Of a stretch of DNA of 64,000 nt, positions 49,110 through 58,024 are shown piece by piece. Numbering within the stretch: the first letter of the stretch is position 1; each line of letters begins with the position of its first letter. The DNA comes from Dehalobacterium sp040766325 (lineage in GTDB: Bacteria > Bacillota > Dehalobacteriia > Dehalobacteriales > Dehalobacteriaceae): NCBI GenBank assembly GCA_040766325.1, contig JAXGQR010000013.1, positions 4,496-68,495 of the forward strand, written 5' to 3'. Below the pieces are notes generated by a model. The model searched no databases. It saw nothing but the letters and a program-made list of their open reading frames with translations, and was not told the DNA's origin. Made by a program: the position numbers and the translations under genes.

Positions 49110-49295
49110 TTACTCATATAATGATGATTGGTTTTTAGATACTATATCACATCGGTGCTGGTTTTTGTCATTTTTTTTACTGTTTCGATAATAATTTATG
49201 ATCAGTTTATCCATTTCCTCACTGATACGTAACAATCTCTCGTGATGTAAATTGCCCACCTGCTCCTTCGTTTGGACTGAATGATGATTTAGCAT
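49110..49295 (-). CDS. Spo0E-like aspartyl-phosphate phosphatase
   Basis: A 61-residue protein that would dephosphorylate Spo0A-P and so delay sporulation. The core LLRISEEMDKLIINYY matches the Spo0E signature (S-x-E-L/M-D-x-L-I-x-x-Y). Its ATG overlaps the stop of the upstream XRE gene (ATGCTAA), so translation is coupled. The short length fits the family. Its presence supports a spore-forming host. Confidence 0.8.
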   Translation of the reverse strand: MLNHHSVQTKEQVGNLHHERLLRISEEMDKLIINYYRNSKKNDKNQHRCDIVSKNQSSLYE

Positions 49296-49612
49296 CTTTC
49301 TTTTTCTTCCAGCTTACTTATAATATCATTATTCTTACATTGACCATTTTGAGTGCCAATTTTTTTGTGACCACCGATATCCAATGACACCACCGGATCC
49401 TCGTTTTCTTGAAAGAAAATCTCATCAATGGATACTTCAAAAAAGTCGGCGATATTTTTGGCCAGGCGCAGACTAGGATCTCGATCCCCGGTTTCAATCA
49501 TATTGTAATGACTGCGAGATATTCGTAAAGAATTAGCTACCTTTTGCTGGGTAATCCTCATAGACCATTCCTTCTCTTTGCGTTTTCTTATCTCGGCTAG
49601 ATTGTTTTTCAA
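49289..49612 (-). CDS. XRE-family transcriptional regulator
   Basis: A DNA-binding protein of about 107 residues with a helix-turn-helix (QQKVANSLRISRSHYNMIETGDRDPS) and a short acidic tail. TTG 49612, seven bases after AAAGGGAG, is the preferred start; ATG 49630 has no clear ribosome site. It is coupled to the Spo0E-like gene and divergent from the S24-type repressor. A perfect palindrome in the shared region is a candidate binding site. Confidence 0.8.
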   Translation of the reverse strand: MKNNLAEIRKRKEKEWSMRITQQKVANSLRISRSHYNMIETGDRDPSLRLAKNIADFFEVSIDEIFFQENEDPVVSLDIGGHKKIGTQNGQCKNNDIISKLEEKERC

Positions 49613-49831
49613 GGGTAGTCTCCCTTTCATTATTTATTTTACTAACTATGTAGTTATACGCCAAGATTTAAAAGTTCTAGAATAGGCTTCAATTAGACGA
49701 CAGATTCCTGCTAAATGTTTCAGCATTTTGTAAATGTTTTCAAAAAAATAGTTTATTTGTCATATTAATAATAGTCACAAAAAGTAACAGTGTCAATCAA
49801 AAAAATGTTTCTAAAGGTGACAAATTATTTC

Positions 49832-49856
49832 ATAATATCACTTATTGTGATATTAT
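49832..49856. promoter_or_regulatory. palindromic operator between divergent regulators
   Basis: ATAATATCAC, spacer TTATT, GTGATATTAT form a perfect 10-base-arm inverted repeat. It lies 40 bases before the S24-type gene and about 220 bases before the XRE gene; GTGACA and GTCACA half sites lie nearby. Confidence 0.7.
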
Positions 49857-49895
49857 TTTGTGAGGTCTGTTTGTTGACTTAAAGAGGATGATTTT

Positions 49896-50390
49896 GTGTT
49901 TGATGAATGTTTAAAAAAGCTGCGCAAAGAGAGAATGATTTCACAAAAAAAACTGTCAGAGGTACTAGAGTTAAGTCGTTCTACCATTGCACAATATGAA
50001 GCGGGAACCCGTGCTCCTGATTTTCCGACTTTAATTAAAATTGCCCAATATTTCGATGTAACCATCGATTATTTGTTGGACAATGAATCAAAAAAACAGA
50101 AGACAGATTCCTTTGATCAGGATCTTTTTTTCTTTTATGTTAAGGACGAATCCATGAAAAATGCACGGATCTTAAAAGGTGACTGGGCTATGGTTCAAAA
50201 ACAAAATAATTTTAATAATGGAGATATAGTATTGTTAACCATGCATGATAATGAGCCTTTTATAAGAAAAGCTTTTTTTAAAGATCATATTGTCGCATTG
50301 ATACCCGAAAACCCTGATTATGAGGTACAGTTAGCCAATATGCTAGAAGTGTCTATTTTAGGAAAAGTGATCGGAGTACGTTTTGAATAA
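49896..50390 (+). CDS. LexA/CI-like repressor with XRE and S24 peptidase-like domains
   Basis: A 164-residue protein starting at GTG 49896 after AAAGAGGATG. The N-terminal helix-turn-helix is ISQKKLSEVLELSRSTIAQYEAGTRAPDF; the C-terminal S24 fold reads VKDESMKNARILKGDWAMVQ (Ser) with the Lys in EPFIRKAFF. The usual Ala-Gly self-cleavage site is not apparent in the short linker, so it may not be RecA-induced. Divergent from XRE/Spo0E. A phage-type or stress switch is possible, but no phage genes surround it. Confidence 0.82.
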   Translation: MFDECLKKLRKERMISQKKLSEVLELSRSTIAQYEAGTRAPDFPTLIKIAQYFDVTIDYLLDNESKKQKTDSFDQDLFFFYVKDESMKNARILKGDWAMVQKQNNFNNGDIVLLTMHDNEPFIRKAFFKDHIVALIPENPDYEVQLANMLEVSILGKVIGVRFE

Positions 50391-50440
50391 TTTTCCTATC
50401 GGGTGTAAAACTAAGACACAATCGGTCGAATTATTAAGAA

Positions 50441-51675
50441 GTGAAAAGAGCAATGGAACGAAGGAAAAAGATAATGCATGTATTACACGTTGTACGGCCC
50501 ATGGGTGGTGGCATGAAACAACACGTTCTGTCTCTGCTGGGTAATTTTGATCAAAGCAAATATCAAATAACCCTGGCCTGTCCGGATAGGCAAAGTTGGA
50601 CGGAGTTAATAACAGATTCCCAGGTGGAAGTGATTGATTTTCCCTTGAAAGGTAATCTTTCTTTATGGTCTGATCTGACAAATATTCAAAGACTGAAACA
50701 GCTGATTCTAAAGAGAAGAATTGATCTGGTGCATACCCATGGCATGAAAGCAGGATTGGTGGGACGCATCGCCGGTTTGATGTCCGGATTAATGGGACAA
50801 CATGACTTGCCTTATTTTCTTGCCACCGTACATAATTCTGTCTATCAATATCCAATGTTAAAATCTCAGCGTTGGTTCATTAGTAAAGTCCAATCATATC
50901 TAGGACGTCATACAGATAGTTTTATCGCTGTTTCTAATGGCTTAAAAAATGAGCTTATGCGCTGGGAAGGGATTCCTGCGTCTAAAATTTCTGTGATTTA
51001 TAATGGTATCAATTTGAATAATTTCTCTTCCTTTCCTCGGTCTATGTTGCTGGAAGCGAAGTTTCGCTTAGGTTTAAACCCTGATCTTCCCGTGGTGGGG
51101 ATGGTAGCTCGCTGTGCACCTCAAAAAGGGGGGGGGTTTTTCTCAGTGCTGCACGACAATTAAGCAGCATGTTGGAAGATGTGCAATTTTTGGTGGTGGG
51201 AGATGGTCCTTTACGTTTACTATGGGAAAAGGAGGCTCGTGCCCTGGGTTTAACGGAGAAGGTTCGATTTTTAGGTCATCATCCCCGCCCGGGTGAGATT
51301 TATCCGCTATTGGATGTTTATGTTCTTCCATCCTTATCCGAGGGACTGCCTTTGGGGGTAATTGAGGCCATGGCTGCTCAAAGGCCGATTCTTGCAACTT
51401 GGGCAGGAGGGATCCCAGAGTTAATTCAACATCGAAAAACAGGTTTATTAGTGCCGCCTGGTGATAGCTCGTCATTAGCCCAAGGTATGATGGAGCTTCT
51501 TACTCGACGCACATGGGCCTCTAGGCTGGGCAAAGCTGCCGGTGTTATAGCTCGGAGCCGTTTTTCAGAGCAGGAAATGGTACGCCAAACTGAGGACTTG
51601 TATCATGTTATTGCACACCGAATCCTGCATGAAAAGGATAAGCCCAAGGCCAAAGGACGGTGGGCCCGTGCGTAA
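50441..51675 (+). CDS. GT4 family glycosyltransferase (one homopolymer frameshift)
   Basis: A retaining transferase of about 411 residues with a GT-B fold. The N-terminal VVRPMGGGMKQHVLSLL, VHTHGMKAGLVGR, then IYNGINL, and, in the second frame, VVGDGPLR, LFLG-like RFLGHHP, PSLSEGLPLGVIEAMA and PVLATWAGGIPEL-type ILATWAGGIPELI are present. The break is at a G9 run (51128-51136): one more G gives GVFLSAARQLSSMLEDVQ. The start is GTG 50441. It is overlapped at its 3' end by the membrane phosphatase-like gene, suggesting a shared role in a surface glycan. Confidence 0.87.
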
Positions 51676-53968
51676 AAGAAGGAAGAATTTGCTTGCAGCT
51701 TTTTGTACGAGGATGCTCGGGATCTTTTTGCTATTAGTGATTTTTTCCCTTTCTAATACAGCCGCTGCGCAAAATCCCAATGATTTTGTCTCGATTAAGG
51801 AAAAACAAAAGGTAGTCATGGTACTGGTGGATTACCTATCTTTAGAAGATCTGGCATCAAAAGAAATGACCACTGTGCATAGAATGATGCGGGAAGGGGG
51901 TTTAGGTCTCATGAACGCAAATACGGCAGGGGGAAGGGTGCGTGCCCACAGCTTGGTGACCATCGGTGCCGGTCGTGTAGCCTTAGGGAGTGATGATGTT
52001 GGTTTAGCCCTTTTACCTGGAGAGATGTATCAGCATCAGACGGGGGGAGATGTTTATCGCAGGCGTACCGGAGATGAAGCCCCGGAGGGCACAGATTTAC
52101 TTCATCTTGATATTCCCACCCTCCGCCGCACTTTTGACGGGAACAGATCCATAGGTGTGCCGGGTCTGTTAGGAGAAGCCCTGCATCAAGGGGGCTTTAC
52201 CACCGCTTATATCGGAGGGGCAGATCGAAAAAAAAATGATAGCCTAGAGTATAGACGCCATGGAGCGACAGTGGTCATGGATCGTAGGGGGCGGGTGGAT
52301 TTTGCCCTGGTGGGAGAAGAGCTTTTGGAAATAAAAGAAAAAGGCATTTTTACTGAGGGTGATGATTATGATGCTCTGGGCATAGCCCTTTCTAAAGCCC
52401 TGACCCAGGCCGATTTTATTGTAGTAGAAACTGGGGATACAATACGTCTAATGGAGGAAGAAACAAGGGTTGGGGAGGAGGTCTTTGAGGAAAATAAAAA
52501 AAATGTTCTAAAAGAGCTTGACCTTTTTTTAGCCGAAATGCTGACCAGGGTGGAGCACTACAATACCCTGGTGCTGGTGGTAACACCCACTCCTTCCCGT
52601 ACCATGATTAAGGAAAAAAATTTAGTAACCCCTTTGATTCTTTGGCAAAAGGACGGAGCAACAGGTTTTCTGGCATCCGGCACCACCAGACGGGAGGGTA
52701 TTGTGGCCAATACAGACATTGCACCAACGGTGTTGGACTTTTTTCACCTGCCAGTGCCGGAGGGGATGCATGGACGAAAGATGACGATTTTACCTACTCT
52801 TGAAACTAATAAAAGTGCATCCTTGATTCGCTTAAATGAAGAAATGATCTTTATCAACCGTTATCGATCCCCTTTGGTAAAAGGATACGTTCTGGGACAA
52901 ATCATTCTAGTAGTGGGAGCGGTGGGAACTTTATTTATTAATCATGGTCTGGGAATCACAAGGAAGGAGACTGAGAAAAGCACGGCTTTATCTATGCATG
53001 CCCTAATTAAGGTGGCTCTGTTGGCTTTGTCTGCAGTACCCTTAACCCTCTTAATTATGGGTGCCTATCCCGGTCCGTCTCTTGGAGTTTTTATCACTCT
53101 AATCATGGTCTGTATTCTTATTTTGACTGTCTTAGCTTTAAAGATAGGTGGGATTCATCCCCTGGCTCCTTTCTGTTTCCTGTTCAGTCTTACCGCCGGA
53201 GCAATTCTATTGGACATTCTATGGGGAGCACCCTTGATGCAGCGATCTATTTTAGGATACGATGCCATGGGAGGGGCTCGCTATTACGGGATTGGCAATG
53301 AATTTATGGGGGTTTGGCTGGGCGCAGCAATGATTGCTATGGCTTCTCTAATAGAGATCAGCCGAAGCAAAAAAAAGACAATTATTTTCGCCTCAGTTTT
53401 TTTTGCATCAATAATTTTTTTCCTAGCATCTCCGCGCCTAGGTACCAATGCCGGCGGCTCTGTGGCTGCGTTAGTAGGTTTTGGTATCATGATGTATCTC
53501 TTGAATTTCAAAGAAATCTCCCCTAAAGTGTTTCTACTGTTAGGAGGAATTCTTCTCACCGGTCTCTTGAGTTTTGCTCTGTGGGATGCGGGGCAGAGTG
53601 TCAGCCTCCAATCCCATTTTGGACGTACTATCAACGCTTTAAAAACCAATGGAATTGCTGAAGCATATGATATTATTGTGCGCAAAGGTGCCATGAATCT
53701 TAAATTGATTCGATGGACGATTTGGAGCAGGGTTTTTTTAGTGATCCTAGCAGCTACTGTTTTATTCTTTTACTGGCCGTTAGGTGTGATGAAAAAAGCT
53801 ATGACTCAATATCCTTTTCTGGCCAAGGGTTTCTGGGGCGTGGTTTCTGGTTGTATCACTGCCTTGATCTTTAATGATTCCGGAATTGTGGCGGCAGCCA
53901 CCATGAGTATTTTTATGGCGGCACCCTTGATTTTTATAGTTATAGAAGGACAGGAACAAGATTGGTAG
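51668..53968 (+). CDS. alkaline-phosphatase-fold polytopic membrane protein
   Basis: A 766-residue protein starting at GTG 51668, eight bases inside the GT4 gene, after AAAGGACGG. A signal-like helix (GIFLLLVIFSLSNTAAA) is followed by an extracytoplasmic domain that resembles the alkaline phosphatase/sulfatase superfamily: VVMVLVDYLSLEDL at the start and TDIAPTVLDFFHLPVPEGMHG at the end. About ten membrane helices follow (residues about 415-760). No close family with known function was recognised. The coupling with a GT4 enzyme suggests modification of a cell-surface glycolipid or polymer. Confidence 0.75.
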   Translation: MRKRRKNLLAAFCTRMLGIFLLLVIFSLSNTAAAQNPNDFVSIKEKQKVVMVLVDYLSLEDLASKEMTTVHRMMREGGLGLMNANTAGGRVRAHSLVTIGAGRVALGSDDVGLALLPGEMYQHQTGGDVYRRRTGDEAPEGTDLLHLDIPTLRRTFDGNRSIGVPGLLGEALHQGGFTTAYIGGADRKKNDSLEYRRHGATVVMDRRGRVDFALVGEELLEIKEKGIFTEGDDYDALGIALSKALTQADFIVVETGDTIRLMEEETRVGEEVFEENKKNVLKELDLFLAEMLTRVEHYNTLVLVVTPTPSRTMIKEKNLVTPLILWQKDGATGFLASGTTRREGIVANTDIAPTVLDFFHLPVPEGMHGRKMTILPTLETNKSASLIRLNEEMIFINRYRSPLVKGYVLGQIILVVGAVGTLFINHGLGITRKETEKSTALSMHALIKVALLALSAVPLTLLIMGAYPGPSLGVFITLIMVCILILTVLALKIGGIHPLAPFCFLFSLTAGAILLDILWGAPLMQRSILGYDAMGGARYYGIGNEFMGVWLGAAMIAMASLIEISRSKKKTIIFASVFFASIIFFLASPRLGTNAGGSVAALVGFGIMMYLLNFKEISPKVFLLLGGILLTGLLSFALWDAGQSVSLQSHFGRTINALKTNGIAEAYDIIVRKGAMNLKLIRWTIWSRVFLVILAATVLFFYWPLGVMKKAMTQYPFLAKGFWGVVSGCITALIFNDSGIVAAATMSIFMAAPLIFIVIEGQEQDW

Positions 53969-54017
53969 TTAATCTAATCAGTAGCCTAGCTACCCTGAAA
54001 ATATTTGATTTTTCTAC

Positions 54018-54045
54018 TTGACTTTCAACGCTATTATGCTAGAAT
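54018..54045 (+). promoter_or_regulatory. candidate promoter for speD
   Basis: TTGACT (54018-54023) and TAGAAT (54040-54045) with 16-base spacing, upstream of a GGAGG-rich leader and speD. Confidence 0.6.
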
Positions 54046-54110
54046 AATACCGTCACAGTTGTCTCCCTCGATAAAGGAGGAAATATTGGACAAATAGGGA
54101 GGAATGATAA

Positions 54111-54488
54111 TTGAGGGCTCTAGGTCGCCACGTGTTGGCAGAATTTTATGATTGTCCGTTCGAAGTACTAAATGACTTGAAACAAGTTGAACGAAATATG
54201 GTGCAAGCTGCCTTAGATGCAGGAGCGGAAGTAAGGGAATTTGTTTTCCATAAGTTTAGCCCCCAAGGGGTGAGCGGTGTAGTGGTGATTTCTGAATCTC
54301 ATTTGGCCATTCACACTTGGCCGGAACTTGGTTATGCGTCTGTAGATGTGTTTACCTGCGGGGATCGTGTTGATCCTTGGGATGCATGCAAGATTTTGAA
54401 GGAAAGTTTCCAGGCCGGTACTGTGGAAGCCCAGGAAATTGCCCGTGGGACAAATGTCCCCCTCCATAAGGTAGCTCTAAATTTTTAG
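54111..54488 (+). CDS. speD: S-adenosylmethionine decarboxylase proenzyme
   Basis: The enzyme that makes decarboxylated SAM for spermidine synthesis. It is 125 residues, starting at TTG 54111 after AGGGAGGAATGATAA. The self-cleavage site is in ISESHLAIHTWPE; the Ser becomes the pyruvoyl group. The C-x-D-x-x-D-P region (FTCGDRVDPWDACKI) is typical of the short bacterial SpeD. A speE gene does not follow: an IS4-family element starts 140 bases downstream, so the usual speD-speE pair may have been broken. Confidence 0.95.
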   Translation: MRALGRHVLAEFYDCPFEVLNDLKQVERNMVQAALDAGAEVREFVFHKFSPQGVSGVVVISESHLAIHTWPELGYASVDVFTCGDRVDPWDACKILKESFQAGTVEAQEIARGTNVPLHKVALNF

Positions 54489-54627
54489 GAGGGATATTTA
54501 TTTTACCAGGCATAAAGTTAAAAAACTATAGCCGAGAATTCTTACTATAAGTCTTACAACAATAAAATGTTGAAGGCTTATTTTATTTTGGCAACAAAGG
54601 CCAAAAAATAAACCTTCCGGAAATGGA

Positions 54628-56198
54628 CTTGAGTTTCCGCAGAATGCACTTTAAAGGTAAATAAATCCACCAAGGGCGCCAAACTTTTATTTTTAGAAGG
54701 TGTTTATTAGAAATTCCTAGATTAGAGACATATCAACTAAGCCCCGTCTGAAACCGGACTTAGGAAAGAAATATTGCTATAATCCATCAAGCGATCAACT
54801 TAAGGCAGAGCTGGCGAAATACAGGCCGTCTTGTCTTGAACCAGAGTCTGACCCCTTTTTTAGCATATGCAAGTATACCAGAAATACCTTTAGCCAGCCG
54901 ATAATAGTAAAACTGGACTTTATGCTTTATAGGAGCGGCAGTTTGAATAATAGAAGCCTTTAGTGCACTGGCTTCCGATTTTATTGAGATCAAAGCAAGG
55001 AATGCCATACATAAGGTGATATAAAAATTGAGAGCATTGATTGCTTTTAATTTTCGGACACGGAAATTTTCAAACTGGAAAACCTGCTTTTTACAGCGGA
55101 AATATTCCTCAATGCGCCACCGTGAGAAATAAAGCCTGGCAACACGAACGACATCTTCTTTTGACTTTAATTCTTTGTTGGTTGCCAGCATCATTGGATG
55201 CTCCGTGAGCCCATAAACAAGAACCAAATAAATATTTTTTTTGGATGCGGTTATTTGAACCTTTACGTGGGATAAATATGCCTCCCTTTTCTTGCCTTTG
55301 TAGAATACAGGGGTTTTGATTTTGCCCTTTCTACGGTTTCTTAGTTCTGCAGCAGGAACCCATTTGTTATGAAAAAACAGCTTCCTTTTTGCAGTGAGCC
55401 GAATGACATAATCCTGATCCAGGGAGTCAAGTTCTAAAAACATCTTATTAGCATCATAGCCCCTGTCCATAACAAAGGTTGCTTTTCCAAACAGTGCCTT
55501 GCCACGTTCCATCGCTTCAAAAGTAATGTTATTGATGGAGGTATAACCCTTCTCCAGGGAAGAATGGACCTTGGAATAAATGCTGACGGGATGGTTGCTT
55601 TTTGTCAGAACACAGGCTTCTGTGACATGGTAACCCTTTTCATAGACATTTTTTTTGACGGTGCTTTTGGAGCCATCTCGCACAGTGCCCAGTGCTTCAA
55701 ACTTATAGCCATCTGGTTTGATGACATCGCTGTCATCAATAAAAACCACTGGATCATCAGGAACCCATTTACGTATGGTATCCAAGTAAGAGTATAAGGC
55801 ATCTTTGGGAACACCTTGCCTCAGATGACGCGAAAGTCTTTCAACGCTATTTACTTTTTGAGAGTCTTCGTGAAGCTGATCGACGATGTCAGTCAAAAGG
55901 CAGCTATTAGAAGCCAACATTCCGTAAGTCATCTCAGCAGTAAACTTCCTATCCGGTTTGGAAAGCTTGTGAGCAATTTTATTTGAAAAGGTTAAAATTT
56001 CTCGTTTCAAAGTGTAGGTATTTGTTGTAAAATAAGTCATAAGGAGCCCTCCGCTTTTTGTTTAGTAAGGTTTTTTGTGGTGACTTAATTTTACTACAAA
56101 AAGGGTGAGGACTCCTTATCTTTTATGCATTTTTAGAAAGTTGTGGATAAAAAAACTTCAGCCCTAAGGCTCTGTGGGTAATTCTGCGGAAACTCAAG
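54628..56198 (-). mobile_element. IS4-family insertion sequence, complete
   Basis: A 1,571-base element with perfect 18-base terminal repeats (CTTGAGTTTCCGCAGAAT and its complement) and an 8-base target duplication GAAATGGA at 54620-54627 and 56199-56206. It contains one intact transposase gene. Clean ends and intact duplication suggest a recent insertion. Confidence 0.93.
54787..56040 (-). CDS. IS4-family transposase
   Basis: A 417-residue DDE transposase. The first Asp is in VVFIDDSDVIKP, the second in FVMDRGYDANKMF, and the Glu lies in the Y-(2)-R-(3)-E-(6)-K box SRWRIEEYFRCKKQ, the IS4-family signature. The frame is unbroken and the element has its ends, so it is likely active. Confidence 0.92.
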   Translation of the reverse strand: MTYFTTNTYTLKREILTFSNKIAHKLSKPDRKFTAEMTYGMLASNSCLLTDIVDQLHEDSQKVNSVERLSRHLRQGVPKDALYSYLDTIRKWVPDDPVVFIDDSDVIKPDGYKFEALGTVRDGSKSTVKKNVYEKGYHVTEACVLTKSNHPVSIYSKVHSSLEKGYTSINNITFEAMERGKALFGKATFVMDRGYDANKMFLELDSLDQDYVIRLTAKRKLFFHNKWVPAAELRNRRKGKIKTPVFYKGKKREAYLSHVKVQITASKKNIYLVLVYGLTEHPMMLATNKELKSKEDVVRVARLYFSRWRIEEYFRCKKQVFQFENFRVRKLKAINALNFYITLCMAFLALISIKSEASALKASIIQTAAPIKHKVQFYYYRLAKGISGILAYAKKGVRLWFKTRRPVFRQLCLKLIA

Positions 56199-56314
56199 GA
56201 AATGGATCCTTGTCGAAATACGGAAAATACGGTATGATATAAGATACGATTGATGAGAGTTAGAATGACACAGGCTGGAATACAGAAAGTGAATCATTAA
56301 GGGAGAGGACATTC

Positions 56315-57085
56315 ATGTTTACTTTGGTACAATCTGAATTAAATAAAGTGACGGTTTTTTTAGAAAAAAACTTTCGTTTTAAGTCCGGGCATTTGGCGCA
56401 GTTGATTCCGGAATTTAAACTTTCCGAAATAGAAAAAAATTTCTTTCCAGCATTGGAGCTATTGTCAGGGAAATTGTTCCCAGGTCATGATCAGGATCCC
56501 AGGCGTATCCCCATGGGAGGGGTTATACAAATGAGTTTTATTGCCCAGGAGATTCATAATAAGATTCCTGATGATTGTCCCAAGGCTATACCTCAGTTTC
56601 CTGTGCTGGTAGGTGATTATCTTTTTGCTCTTAGTTTTGGGAAATTACATGAATATGGTTTGCTCGATTGGCTAAATAGAATGGCCGATATAATCTGTCG
56701 CATGAACGAAGGAGGCATGCTGCGGCGTTATTTAATCGAAGAAGGATCACCACACGAGCAGGACTATCTTCAGGTATTAGAGATGGAATATGGGCTTTTA
56801 GCCGGACTGGCCTGTCAGGTCGGTGGGTCTTTAGCCGGATGTACCAAGGAACAGGAAGAGGATTTGTCACAATTCGGTCGCAATATTGGTATGGTTTGGG
56901 GGTTGATAAGGGAAAAATACCCTCTGGATACTCGGAACCTACTGATAAAAGGGCGAGAAAAATTATCATCCTTTCCCATTTCTGAAGGACGGGAAGCTTT
57001 GCTAGATTTGCTGGATGAGTTGGAACAAATGTCATTCAAGACGCCTCTTAAATCAGGTTGTGTTATTAAGGCGCTAGCGACATAA
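56315..57085 (+). CDS. degenerate polyprenyl-synthase-like protein (HepS-like candidate)
   Basis: A 256-residue helical protein from ATG 56315 after GGGAGAGGAC. Its order of blocks follows class-I trans-prenyl synthases: FIAQEIHNKIPDD, then FPVLVGDYLFALSFGKLHEYG, then EYGLLAGLACQVGGSLAG and FGRNIGMVWGLIREKY. Both aspartate-rich motifs (DDxxD) are missing, so it cannot bind Mg-diphosphate as usual. This resembles the non-catalytic subunit of two-part heptaprenyl synthases in Bacillus. The partner HepT gene is not in the window. Family assignment is moderate. Confidence 0.5.
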   Translation: MFTLVQSELNKVTVFLEKNFRFKSGHLAQLIPEFKLSEIEKNFFPALELLSGKLFPGHDQDPRRIPMGGVIQMSFIAQEIHNKIPDDCPKAIPQFPVLVGDYLFALSFGKLHEYGLLDWLNRMADIICRMNEGGMLRRYLIEEGSPHEQDYLQVLEMEYGLLAGLACQVGGSLAGCTKEQEEDLSQFGRNIGMVWGLIREKYPLDTRNLLIKGREKLSSFPISEGREALLDLLDELEQMSFKTPLKSGCVIKALAT

Positions 57086-57177
57086 ACAGGTTTTTTGGGT
57101 TTGGTGGCAGTCGTCAGCTAGTTGTTGAATGGACAATGGAGCAGGCTGGCTGATTTGATAAAGTGGGAGGCAGGAAA

Positions 57178-57897
57178 GTGTCAAAGGATCAACCTATGAC
57201 GTTAGTGGAACATTTGCAGGATCTGCGTAAAACTTTAATCATCTCTTTTGCTGCTTGGCTAATATTAACAGGGTTGGCTTTTTTTCTTTTTCAGGAACAG
57301 ATTTTCAGTTATTTGACCTATCCCTTGCAAAAAATGGACTTAGAACTGGTGATTCTTACCCCTTTTGAAGGTTTTATGGCCAAGATGAAAGCCAGCGCCT
57401 TTGCTGGGTTGATTTTTGCTCTACCGATAATTCTCTGGCAGGTGTGGTGTTTTATTCTCCCAGCCTTAAATACTAGGGAAAAAAAGTATTTAATCGTGAT
57501 CGTACCTTTTTCGGTGCTCTTATTTTTAGGAGGCGCTGCTTTTTCCTATTATCTGGTGTTGGGCACGGCTTTTAATTTTCTAATTATTACCGCCGGGTCC
57601 GGGTTTATTCCCATGCTGGGTGCATCGAGGTATTTAAGCTTTGTTGTTGCAATCTTAATCCCTTTCGGCATAATTTTTCAACTGCCTCTGGTAGCTTTCT
57701 TTCTGACTCGAATAGGATTGATTACTCATAAGACCCTGCTTCAAAAACGAAAATATGCAATCGTACTTAGCTTTGTCATTGCAGCGATTGTCACGCCCAC
57801 GCCAGATATTGTCACACAATCTTTAATGTCTTTGCCAATGCTTCTCCTTTATGAAATTTCCATTCTCATTGTCTGGATTTTTAGAAAACGGACCTAA
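57178..57897 (+). CDS. tatC: Sec-independent translocase subunit TatC
   Basis: The membrane receptor of the twin-arginine export system. It is about 239 residues from GTG 57178 (GGGAGGCAGGAAA). The N-terminal MTLVEHLQDLRKTLI with its Glu, six hydrophobic segments, and the F-E-G-F block (LTPFEGFMAKMKASA) are present, with ATVTPTPDIVTQ-like AAIVTPTPDIVTQSLM near the end. No tatA gene is adjacent in the window. Confidence 0.95.
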   Translation: MSKDQPMTLVEHLQDLRKTLIISFAAWLILTGLAFFLFQEQIFSYLTYPLQKMDLELVILTPFEGFMAKMKASAFAGLIFALPIILWQVWCFILPALNTREKKYLIVIVPFSVLLFLGGAAFSYYLVLGTAFNFLIITAGSGFIPMLGASRYLSFVVAILIPFGIIFQLPLVAFFLTRIGLITHKTLLQKRKYAIVLSFVIAAIVTPTPDIVTQSLMSLPMLLLYEISILIVWIFRKRT

Positions 57898-57996
57898 ACT
57901 AAGAAATGGAAATAATGGAGTGGATCGGTTTAGAGCGGGTACCTCCCAGGAGTATTATAGGTTATTTAGCACAAATAATCAGAAAATAGGAATCTA

Positions 57997-58024
57997 TTGA
58001 TTATTTGATTATTTAGTTTATAAT
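57997..58024 (+). promoter_or_regulatory. candidate promoter for the methyltransferase gene
   Basis: TTGATT at 57997-58002 and TATAAT at 58019-58024, 16 bases apart, leaving a leader of about 175 bases before the 58206 start. The leader holds a strong AAAGGAGGATTAA site followed by ATG and an 8-codon frame (58131-58157). Confidence 0.55.

Noticed and set aside
49896..50390. Prophage marked by the S24-type repressor
   Set aside because: No integrase, structural or lysis genes flank it; both sides are chromosomal-type surface and sporulation genes.
51115..51145. Programmed frameshift at the G9 run in the GT4 gene
   Set aside because: Many other genes here show the same single-base homopolymer slips, so a base-call error is simpler; there is no downstream stimulatory structure evident.
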